Below, piece by piece: positions 1 through 6,279 of a stretch of 6,736 bases of DNA. The position numbers were made by a program, and so were the translations under genes. The DNA is from Candidatus Sabulitectum sp. (GTDB lineage Bacteria > Fermentibacterota > Fermentibacteria > Fermentibacterales > JCC-6), in contig JAOZLN010000043.1 of the NCBI GenBank assembly GCA_029934845.1, forward strand, positions 491-7,226. Direction: 5' to 3'. Under the pieces are notes generated by a model that was not told the origin of the DNA, did not search any database, and saw only the letters and a program-made list of their open reading frames with translations. Numbering within the stretch: position 1 is the stretch's first letter; every line of letters starts with the position of its first letter.

Positions 1-615
1 GCCCCTCCCCTTGTCACCAGCCTCCTCGGAAAACATCATGAAAGAAGCAAGCTCTTTTTCCCTTCCAAACAGTCTGCTTTCACCATTTGTGATGTTATCC
101 TGCTGATCCGGGTCATCAACAGCAACAATTCTGTTGCGACCGGTTCGCTTTGCCACATACAGTCTTCTGTCGGCAGTATCAAACAGATCCCTTGCAGAAA
201 GTCCATCTGCTGAGAACTGAGCAATACCAATGCTTAAAGTGATTGTAAGTGGTGGATCTCCCTCAAATTCTGTCTCCCTGATTTTTTCCAGCAGCCGGTT
301 AGAGAACCTGAGAGCCTCTTCGATGTCAGCACCTAAAAGTATACCGGTGAATTCATCTCCACCATATCTGAACATCATGTCTTTTTCTCTGGATATCTCA
401 ATGATCCTGGCACCGAGTTCAGATATGATCTGATCACCGCGTCTGTGCCCGAAACCATCATTAACACTCTTGAAGTGATCAATGTCTATTATGATCAGTG
501 AAAAAACAGTGCTCTCCTGCGATTCGCCGGAAATACTGCTTAACAGCTTTCTAGAAAAAGCGTCTTTATCGCCAAGCCCGGTCAAAGTATCAATTGAAGA
601 ATACTTTTCGGCCAA
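1..615 (-). CDS. GGDEF-domain diguanylate cyclase with the start of a C-terminal ATPase-like module (3' end outside window)
   Basis: The visible 205 residues begin with a GGDEF domain, which makes the second messenger cyclic di-GMP from two GTP. The domain opens at once with DTLTGLGDKDAF (residues 9-20), continues with the metal-binding stretch IIIDIDHFKSVND (41-53) and GHRRGD (56-61), and carries an intact GGDEF active site at 85-89. An RxxD inhibitory site (R76, D79) lies five residues before it, so product feedback is expected. The domain closes with DTADRRLYVAKRTGRNR (146-162). After a short polar linker, LFGREKEL (182-189) resembles the first strand and turn of AAA_16/STAND ATPases, whose Walker A would lie just outside the window. 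There is no N-terminal sensor or membrane segment. The start is a TTG with GGGAGGG upstream; a second TTG at 630 is possible, and an in-frame stop at 634-636 rules out anything longer. The cyclase call is firm; the ATPase call is inference. Confidence 0.9.
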   Translation of the reverse strand, partial: MAEKYSSIDTLTGLGDKDAFSRKLLSSISGESQESTVFSLIIIDIDHFKSVNDGFGHRRGDQIISELGARIIEISREKDMMFRYGGDEFTGILLGADIEEALRFSNRLLEKIRETEFEGDPPLTITLSIGIAQFSADGLSARDLFDTADRRLYVAKRTGRNRIVAVDDPDQQDNITNGESRLFGREKELASFMMFSEEAGDKGRG

Positions 616-620
616 ACCAC

Positions 621-626
621 CCTCCC
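621..626 (-). promoter_or_regulatory. Ribosome binding site for the GGDEF gene
   Basis: GGGAGG on the minus strand lies about five bases before the TTG at 615-613 and supports that start. A second purine-rich stretch (AGGTGG, about 636-641) lies seven bases before the other in-frame TTG at 630-628, so the choice between the two starts, which differ by five codons, is not settled. Confidence 0.5.
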
Positions 627-658
627 TCAAATATCACCCACCTCTTTGATTTATAAGC

Positions 659-686
659 AGTATATGTCCGTATGGAAAGGGTTGAA
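659..686 (-). promoter_or_regulatory. Weak candidate promoter in the only intergenic gap
   Basis: On the minus strand TTCAAC (681-686) and TATACT (659-664) are separated by 16 bases and lie about 28 bases before the first possible start of the GGDEF gene. The -10 matches the sigma-70 consensus at five of six bases, but the -35 at only three. The 616-689 gap is the only space between genes in the window, so a separate promoter here is plausible. The match is weak, and the gene may instead be read from the operon upstream. I see no clear terminator hairpin in the gap. Confidence 0.25.
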
Positions 687-689
687 TTA

Positions 690-1454
690 TCAGTGATTTC
701 TGAAAAAGTCTGACACTTCAGCAGGAGAGGTACCGGTTACTTCAAAAAAAAGATCCTGCAGGCCACCTCTGGACAACTCTCCACGGGAAAGAGAACGCAA
801 AAGGCTTCCGTTGTGAATTATTCCAAATCTCTTACAATGCAGAGATGCAATTGCAAGTGTATGGGTAGATATTATGATCACTGCACCTTCCGCCGCAGCA
901 GCCTCCACCATTCTCCAGAATGTTTCTGCAGCAGGTGGATCAAGACCGACCAGCGGTTCATCTATCACATAAAGATCCGGCCTGGCAATAAAAGCGCCTG
1001 ACAACACAACCCTCTGGATCATGCCGTGAGAGTAGGATCCGGATCTGTTATCAAGCCATCCATCCATCTCAAAAACTTTCGAGCACAGCAGTGTGCGCTC
1101 TTTGATCCTTTCGGGATCCAGGCCCCGGAGTCTTCCCGTGTAGCGAAGAAATTCTCTGCCTGAAAGATTGGGGAAAATAGTGGGCTCGTCTGGAACATAA
1201 GCGATCCTCTGCCTTTGATCGCCCGCAGGTTCTCCGTCCAGGGTAACTGACCCTGAATCCGGAATGATCAAGCCGCTGATCATCTTCAGCGTGGTTGTTT
1301 TGCCTGCACCGTTAGGGCCAAGAAGGGCGAATATATCTCCCTTGCCAACAGAAAAAGAAAGACCGTCCACAGCTGTCTTTTTTCCGTATGACTTTACAAG
1401 CGAGGATATCTTCAGGCCGGCGGGGTCAGTCATTTCCTCCAACGATTGCTTCAA
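690..1454 (-). CDS. ABC transporter ATP-binding protein, ABC-2/EcsA-like
   Basis: A 254-residue stand-alone nucleotide-binding domain that should power a separate membrane permease from the cytoplasmic face. Walker A is GPNGAGKT (46-53), Walker B is LYVIDEP (161-167) with catalytic E166, the D-loop is GLDP (170-173) and the switch histidine is H198 in STHTL. The Q-loop position reads YVPDEP (86-91), with aspartate where glutamine is usual, and the signature reads SHGMI (142-146) instead of LSGGQ. From family knowledge, both variants occur in ABC-2 type exporters of the EcsA/CcmA-like group. The start is TTG at 1454, preceded at seven bases by GGGAGG; an ATG at 1433 has a purine run only two bases away and is less likely. 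It overlaps the end of ftsY by 29 bases. No permease gene is visible on either side, so the substrate is unknown. It is not FtsE, despite following ftsY. Confidence 0.93.
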   Translation of the reverse strand: MKQSLEEMTDPAGLKISSLVKSYGKKTAVDGLSFSVGKGDIFALLGPNGAGKTTTLKMISGLIIPDSGSVTLDGEPAGDQRQRIAYVPDEPTIFPNLSGREFLRYTGRLRGLDPERIKERTLLCSKVFEMDGWLDNRSGSYSHGMIQRVVLSGAFIARPDLYVIDEPLVGLDPPAAETFWRMVEAAAAEGAVIIISTHTLAIASLHCKRFGIIHNGSLLRSLSRGELSRGGLQDLFFEVTGTSPAEVSDFFRNH

Positions 1455-2313
1455 CGAATGTCCTCCCGTTAAATACTATCAGATCATCAGCACCTTCACC
1501 AACTCCGATGTAACGGATGGGAAGGTTCAGTTCCCTTGCCATTGCGAATACAGAGCCGCCTTTTGCTGTTCCATCCAGCTTGGTCACCACAAGGTCTGTC
1601 ACCGGCAGAAATTTCATGAACTGCTGTGCCTGTGGAAGAGCATTCTGCCCCACGGTTCCATCCAGAACCAGAAGCACCCTGTGGGGCGCACCTTCCATGG
1701 CCTTTCCAGCAACACGGTAAACCTTGGATAACTCATCCATAAGGCCCTTCTGAGTAGGAAGCCTGCCAGCTGTATCAATTATCACATGATCCAGGTTATC
1801 CGCCTGTGCTTTTCTTATTGCATCAAAAGTAACAGCACCGGGATCTGTACCCTCTGTGCTTGCCTGAACAGGAATATCGAGCCGCTGCCCCCAAAGAACC
1901 AGCTGTTCAGAAGCGGCTGCTCTATATGTATCAGCACATCCCATAAGAACGGTCTTTCCTGCTGCTTTAATGCTTTGAGAAAGCCGGGCAATTGTTGTGG
2001 TCTTTCCTGCACCGTTCACCCCTACAACAAGGGTTACAGCCGGTTTACAGTCCGGGATCCAGGGTTTATGCACAGGAAGAAGTTCTTCAAGAACCGCTAC
2101 CAGAATTTTTTTCCAGTCGCTTTCACTGTTCAGCTTGAATTCTTCTCTGAACCGCTTCAGCACAATTTCTGTAAGTTCCCAGCCAAGATCACTTGCCAGA
2201 AGAATTTCCTCTGCTGTCTCCAGGGTATCTTCATCTACTCCCTGCCCGAAAACAATTCCAAGTTTTCTGGACAGAGCCTCTCTGCTTTTCTTCAATTTAT
2301 CTTTCAGGTTCAC
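1426..2313 (-). CDS. ftsY: Signal recognition particle receptor FtsY
   Basis: SRP receptor GTPase of 295 residues, which docks the SRP-ribosome complex at the inner membrane and hands nascent membrane proteins to the Sec translocon. A helical N domain (about 1-85, beginning LKDKLKKSREALSRKLG) precedes the G domain. GTPase motifs are all present: G1 GVNGAGKTTT (98-107), G2 DTYRAAA (128-134), G3 DTAGR (180-184), the DGTVGQNA segment (218-225), G4 TKLDG (244-248) and G5 GVGEGADDL (270-278). The FtsY-type ending, TFVEAI, and the lack of a methionine-rich M domain separate it from Ffh. The acidic A domain of E. coli FtsY is absent, as in many compact bacterial FtsY proteins, so membrane contact probably rests on the N-terminal helix. 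The start is GTG, sharing a GTGA overlap with the smc stop. No good ribosome binding site precedes it and no other in-frame start lies just upstream, so its translation probably depends on ribosomes finishing smc. Confidence 0.97.
   Translation of the reverse strand: MNLKDKLKKSREALSRKLGIVFGQGVDEDTLETAEEILLASDLGWELTEIVLKRFREEFKLNSESDWKKILVAVLEELLPVHKPWIPDCKPAVTLVVGVNGAGKTTTIARLSQSIKAAGKTVLMGCADTYRAAASEQLVLWGQRLDIPVQASTEGTDPGAVTFDAIRKAQADNLDHVIIDTAGRLPTQKGLMDELSKVYRVAGKAMEGAPHRVLLVLDGTVGQNALPQAQQFMKFLPVTDLVVTKLDGTAKGGSVFAMARELNLPIRYIGVGEGADDLIVFNGRTFVEAIVGGND
1462..1467 (-). promoter_or_regulatory. Ribosome binding site deciding the TTG start of the ABC ATPase gene
   Basis: GGGAGG on the minus strand lies inside the 3' end of ftsY, seven bases before TTG at 1454-1452. 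The spacing is near ideal, which favours this TTG over the ATG seven codons further in. Confidence 0.7.
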
Positions 2314-5300
2314 TTCTGCTGCACCATTTCCATTTCCTCCAGGCTTACAGATGTAATAGTACTGACACCCTCTTCTGCCATGGTTATCCCGTACAATACA
2401 TCAGACCCCTCCATAGTTCGCTTGTTATGGGTAATAACAATAAATTGTGTATTCTCACTGAAGTCCCTGAGTATTGCAATGAACTTGTCTGTGTTGGAGT
2501 CATCAAAAGGTCCGTCAAGCTCATCAAGAACACAAAATGGAGAGGGTTTAACCAGGTAAAGACTGAAAAGAAGAGCCACAGCAGTTAAAGCCTTCTCTCC
2601 CTCAGACAGGGCAATAACATTCTTCAGTTTCTTGCCCTTTGGTCTTGCAAGAATCTCAATTCCGCCCTCAAGCGGGTCATCACCTTCGATGGAGATAATG
2701 TCCCCTTCTCCACCGCCAAAAAGTTTAAGGAACATACTCTGAAAATTAATTCTGACCTTGTCAAATGTCTCCTTGAACCTGGCTGCTGCCTCGGTATTGA
2801 TCTCGGCAATTGCCCTGGAGAGAGAAGCCCTTGCCTTTTCAAGATCATCTCTCTGCTCTACAAGATAGTCAAGCCTTGCTGTTGATTCCTCGTATTCAGA
2901 AACCGCAAGCATGTTCACAGGGCCAATTCTTTCAAGAACAGCGCTTCTTGAAGCAAGTTCTTCTGCCAGCTCTTGCGGGGACCTACCAAGGAAAGGATTT
3001 TCTTCAACAGCAGGTTCACCTTCCAGAGTCTTCAGTTTTTCCCGAAGAGAGGCTGTTACGGCTTCAAGCTCGATCATTAAGCTCTTTGCTCTTCCCAGTT
3101 TTTCCCTGATCTGCTGCACTTCCTTTTCAAGAACTGCAGAGCTTTCCATCAGTGTATTTCTTTCACGGGAGTAATCGTTCCTTAGAGTTTCCTCCTGACC
3201 TCTTCTTTTCCTCAAAAGGTCACTTTCCTTTTTTAGCACATCAGTTCTATTCTTCAGAGAGGATATGCTGCTGCCTCCGTGGTCATTCTCTTTCTCCAGT
3301 TCCTGAAGAAGTTCATGAAGATTGTCTTCTTCTTTGCCCAGCATATCTATTCTGCTTGTGATCTCTTTTCGCCTGTTCAGGTTCTCTCTCAAGTTAAAAC
3401 TGTGCTTATCCTGCTCTCTTCCTGCTTCTCCAAGCTGGCTTTCCACTGTGGAAACAATTGCACCTTTTGCTTCTTCAGAAGCCACAGCGTTTGCCCTTTT
3501 CTCTTCAAGAGCTGCAATTGAGCTTTCTACTGCGATCTCCGCTTTAGAGGAATCAGCCTGATCAAGCTTTGCAAGCTCTTCCTTCAGGTGAATCAATTGC
3601 ATAGTGACAGAATTGAATTCCCTCTTCAAATTATCCAGTGATGTCTGAGTTCCAACGAGCTTTTTCTCCATGATTCGGAGTTCACTGCGCAGTTCCCCGG
3701 TTTCACCGTTCAATAAAGACAGAGCTGCATTCTTTCTGTTCAAGTCAGAGCTCAGTTCATCCCTGGAATTCACAGCTTCATCCAGTTTTTTCTGAAGCTC
3801 CCCAAGAATATCCGCCAGCTCCAGTGATCCGGCAGTGGATTCCGCCACTCCCAGCCTTACAAGACCATCCGGTCTGAAAATATCTCCATCTGCTGTAACA
3901 ACGGGCATAGAAAAGCCTTCGCTGATCCACAATGATGCAGTTTCCCTGTCTGGAGCAAGTACACAATAGCTCAGGAGAAAAGCTGTGAGCTTACTGAGAT
4001 CTTTATGTTCCACACAATCAGCCAGCGAAACCGCCCCAGGGGGCAGTTCTGTAGAGCAAACAGGTACAGGAATAACATATCGCCTTCCTTCACCCGGGGT
4101 ATCGCCTGCTATACTTTCTGCAATGTGGGCTGAATTAAAACCATCCAGGAAAGCTCCAATGGCTTTCCCCATTCCCGGAAGAGGTTTGATGATGGAAGAA
4201 AGAGCTCCGGATGCTGATGATTCCTGAAAAAGCCTGTTAACCCTGCCCAACTGTTCGCGGAGCACAGCAACAGTCTGCCCGGACTCAGATATCTGGCTGC
4301 CTGAATCCCTGATTTCGTTCAGTAGCTTTTCTTGAGCTGTTATCTTTTTTTGAAGGGATTCTTCAAGGGCTTCAGTTTTCTCTCTTAAGACAAGCTGATC
4401 TTCTGAAAAACGAGAAACACTGCCATTCAGCTCTGTTTCCCTTTGGGCCAGAAGCTCTATCGACTCTCTGGCGGATGACAGTTTCTGAATACGAGCTTCT
4501 TCCAGGCGGATCTGCTCACGAAAAGACTGCTGGAGCTTTTCCAGCTCAGCGTCGAATTTGTGCCTTACGGATCTTGCTGCAGCCAGATCACTATTCACTT
4601 CTTTTACACGAAGTTCGAGTTCCTCAACTCTTTCCAATGACCTGACCTGATCTTCTTCAAGATTCTTACGGGAGACTTCAAGTTGAGATCTCTCATCAGT
4701 AAGTTTCTCTATATCCGAAGCATACCTGTGAATACGCTCGCGTTCCCGTGAGATTCGTGCGTTATTCTCTGCTATCCTTGTTTCTGAAGCGGTGATCCTT
4801 TCTGCAGTAACTGCAGATTCTCTATCGTAAGATGCAAGGTTCGAATCCAGGTCGGCGCATCTTCTGTGTGCATCATCCAGTTTACCCTGTACCCTGCTGA
4901 ATTCCATTCTTGCTTCTGCAAGAACAGCACTTCTGGCTGATAGTGCAGCTGTCTCCCTGCCTACAACGGAACCTGTTTCATCAAGCAGTTTCCCTTTTTC
5001 CTTAAGCTTTTCTCTTATCTCTGAAGACTCCAGAAAACTCATTGCCTCTTTAACTGCCTTAACCATACCTGAAACCTTCTGGTGCCTTTTAAATGCAGAC
5101 ACCTGACGTTTCAGCCCGTTGCATGTGGTCTCAACTTCCGAGATAATGTCGGACAATCTCTCCAGATCATTACCAGCTGAATTCAGTTTCAATTCTGCAC
5201 GATGCCGCTGGATTTTGTATTTAACAATACCGGCAGCTTCATCGAAGAGAAATCTTCTATCCTCTGGTCTGCTGGAAAGTATGGTTCCCACCATCTTGGA

Positions 5301-5726
5301 TTCAAGTATCCAGTAACCGGTGGATCCCAGCCCCTTGTCCACCACAAGATCTGTTATATCCATAAGCCTGCATCGGCTGCCGTTTATGCTGTACTCGCTC
5401 TCTCCTGTTCGAAAGAGTTTTCTGGACACGGAAACCTCGTCGTACTCCAGTCCAAGCAACCTGTCGGTGTTATCAAAAGTAAGGGTAACCTCCGCCATTC
5501 CCAGTTGCTTGCGTTTTGTTGAACCGGAAAATATCACCGATTCCATTCTGTCTGCCCGAAGCTGCTTGGGGCTCTGGTTCCCCAGCACCCATCTTATAGC
5601 ATCAGCCACATTGCTTTTTCCACACCCATTTGGTCCGACAATTGCGGAGATCCCCGTTTTGAAATCAATCCTGAACGGATCGGCAAACGATTTGAAGCCT
5701 ACAATTTCAAGCCTCTTAAGCCTCAC
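2310..5726 (-). CDS. smc: Chromosome segregation ATPase SMC
   Basis: Complete SMC protein of 1138 residues, slightly under the usual 1150-1200. As an ATP-driven dimer, normally with ScpA and ScpB, it organises and separates chromosomes. Numbered from GTG at 5726, the N-terminal head starts RLKRLEIVGFKSFADP, with Walker A GPNGCGKS (31-38), LGNQS (48-52) and FDEAAGIVKYK (161-171). A long coiled coil (about 170-500) leads to the hinge (about 505-630); a second coil (about 637-900) returns to the C-terminal head, marked by GPVN (935-938), signature LSEGE (1040-1044), Walker B FCVLDE with D1068/E1069, and H1100. Odd points are LSEGE in place of LSGGE, ESKMV in the R-loop where GQG is common, and DGPFDD where DAPLDD is usual. 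I chose GTG at 5726 because GGGAGG lies eight bases before it; GTG at 5735 would add three residues but overlaps that site. It overlaps the upstream gene by 11 bases. No scpA or scpB is in the window. Confidence 0.97.
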   Translation of the reverse strand: MRLKRLEIVGFKSFADPFRIDFKTGISAIVGPNGCGKSNVADAIRWVLGNQSPKQLRADRMESVIFSGSTKRKQLGMAEVTLTFDNTDRLLGLEYDEVSVSRKLFRTGESEYSINGSRCRLMDITDLVVDKGLGSTGYWILESKMVGTILSSRPEDRRFLFDEAAGIVKYKIQRHRAELKLNSAGNDLERLSDIISEVETTCNGLKRQVSAFKRHQKVSGMVKAVKEAMSFLESSEIREKLKEKGKLLDETGSVVGRETAALSARSAVLAEARMEFSRVQGKLDDAHRRCADLDSNLASYDRESAVTAERITASETRIAENNARISRERERIHRYASDIEKLTDERSQLEVSRKNLEEDQVRSLERVEELELRVKEVNSDLAAARSVRHKFDAELEKLQQSFREQIRLEEARIQKLSSARESIELLAQRETELNGSVSRFSEDQLVLREKTEALEESLQKKITAQEKLLNEIRDSGSQISESGQTVAVLREQLGRVNRLFQESSASGALSSIIKPLPGMGKAIGAFLDGFNSAHIAESIAGDTPGEGRRYVIPVPVCSTELPPGAVSLADCVEHKDLSKLTAFLLSYCVLAPDRETASLWISEGFSMPVVTADGDIFRPDGLVRLGVAESTAGSLELADILGELQKKLDEAVNSRDELSSDLNRKNAALSLLNGETGELRSELRIMEKKLVGTQTSLDNLKREFNSVTMQLIHLKEELAKLDQADSSKAEIAVESSIAALEEKRANAVASEEAKGAIVSTVESQLGEAGREQDKHSFNLRENLNRRKEITSRIDMLGKEEDNLHELLQELEKENDHGGSSISSLKNRTDVLKKESDLLRKRRGQEETLRNDYSRERNTLMESSAVLEKEVQQIREKLGRAKSLMIELEAVTASLREKLKTLEGEPAVEENPFLGRSPQELAEELASRSAVLERIGPVNMLAVSEYEESTARLDYLVEQRDDLEKARASLSRAIAEINTEAAARFKETFDKVRINFQSMFLKLFGGGEGDIISIEGDDPLEGGIEILARPKGKKLKNVIALSEGEKALTAVALLFSLYLVKPSPFCVLDELDGPFDDSNTDKFIAILRDFSENTQFIVITHNKRTMEGSDVLYGITMAEEGVSTITSVSLEEMEMVQQK

Positions 5727-6279
5727 CTGATACACCTCCCTGCCTTATGGCAGCATATACGTAGGTAACAAAACTTAAGACCACCAGTGCCATGGAAAGC
5801 AGACCCAGACTGTCTGTCTGAAGAAACCAGTCATCGCCCGGAAACTGGAATCGTGGAAATACGGCCTGCCTGAGCATATAAAAAGAAAGAAACATTGTTG
5901 CCAGCTTGCCCCATATGTTCGAGGAAGGAGGACTTTTTTTTCTGTAAAAAAGAAGGCCACCTGTAACTATCAGCAGATCTCTGCCTGCGAGAACAACAAA
6001 AAACCACAGAGGTATCAGATGCAGAATGAGCATTGTTACCGCAAAAACAGCAAAAGCAATTTTGTCTGCCAGTGGATCAAGAATTTTCCCCCAGTCACTG
6101 ACTGTTCCTGTCATTCTGGCCAGTTTTCCATCCACTGCGTCTGAAAGAATTGCCAGAACCATAAAAAGAAGCGTATAGCCGGTGTGTTCATTCCACAGAA
6201 AAAAACACGCTGCAACTGCCAGAGGAACCCTGGCAATGCTCACAATATTTGCAGCTGTGAAAAATCGACCTGTGATCAC
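5716..6279 (-). CDS. pgsA: CDP-alcohol phosphatidyltransferase, PgsA-like (phosphatidylglycerophosphate synthase)
   Basis: A 187-residue inner-membrane enzyme that moves a phosphatidyl group from CDP-diacylglycerol to an alcohol, most likely glycerol-3-phosphate, the first committed step to phosphatidylglycerol and cardiolipin. The family signature is complete: D47, D50, G51, A54, R55, G64, D68 and D72 fit the D-x2-DG-x2-AR-x8-G-x3-D-x3-D pattern that binds the metal and CDP. The start TAANIVSIARVPL (8-20) fits the N-x2-(T/S)-x2-R opening of the PgsA group. Hydrophobic stretches near 15-30, 35-48, 75-90, 90-110, 125-140 and 158-177 agree with about six membrane helices. The length suits PgsA (about 180-200). 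The alcohol substrate cannot be proved from motifs alone, so another family member remains possible. The GTG start has GGGAG seven bases upstream and shares a GTGA overlap with the recN stop; the 3' end overlaps smc. Confidence 0.93.
   Translation of the reverse strand: MITGRFFTAANIVSIARVPLAVAACFFLWNEHTGYTLLFMVLAILSDAVDGKLARMTGTVSDWGKILDPLADKIAFAVFAVTMLILHLIPLWFFVVLAGRDLLIVTGGLLFYRKKSPPSSNIWGKLATMFLSFYMLRQAVFPRFQFPGDDWFLQTDSLGLLSMALVVLSFVTYVYAAIRQGGVSGEA
5735..5740 (-). promoter_or_regulatory. Ribosome binding site deciding the smc start
   Basis: GGGAGG on the minus strand lies eight bases before GTG at 5726-5724 and runs into the earlier in-frame GTG at 5735-5733. That placement makes the downstream GTG the likelier start and yields an SMC N-terminus (RLKRLEIVGFKSFA) of the usual form. 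The site lies within the last codons of the preceding phosphatidyltransferase gene. Confidence 0.7.

Noticed and set aside
36..230. Minus-strand frame of 64 codons inside the GGDEF gene
   Set aside because: It is out of frame with the GGDEF domain, which reads cleanly through the same bases.
616..689. Terminator after the ABC ATPase gene
   Set aside because: I see no GC-rich hairpin followed by a T run on the minus strand in this gap.
690..1454. Calling the ABC ATPase FtsE because it follows ftsY
   Set aside because: FtsE has an LSGGEQQR-type signature and a glutamine Q-loop; this protein has SHGMI and YVPDEP, and no ftsX follows.
1264..1731. Plus-strand open frame of about 155 codons opposite the ABC ATPase and ftsY
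   Set aside because: It is antisense to both genes across the Walker A region of one and the GTPase motifs of the other; no domain or ribosome binding site supports it.
1426..2313. Calling FtsY truncated because it lacks an acidic A domain
   Set aside because: Compact FtsY proteins without the A domain are common, and the N and G domains are complete.
1786..2559. Plus-strand open frame of about 257 codons across the ftsY-smc junction
   Set aside because: It lies antisense to two well-conserved genes, its translation is cysteine- and serine-rich with no recognisable domain, and its length follows from the codon use of the opposite strand.
2637..5225. Possible internal repeats in the SMC coding region
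   Set aside because: The recurring Glu/Lys/Leu/Ser-rich codons reflect coiled-coil heptads rather than duplicated DNA; I found no long direct repeat by eye.
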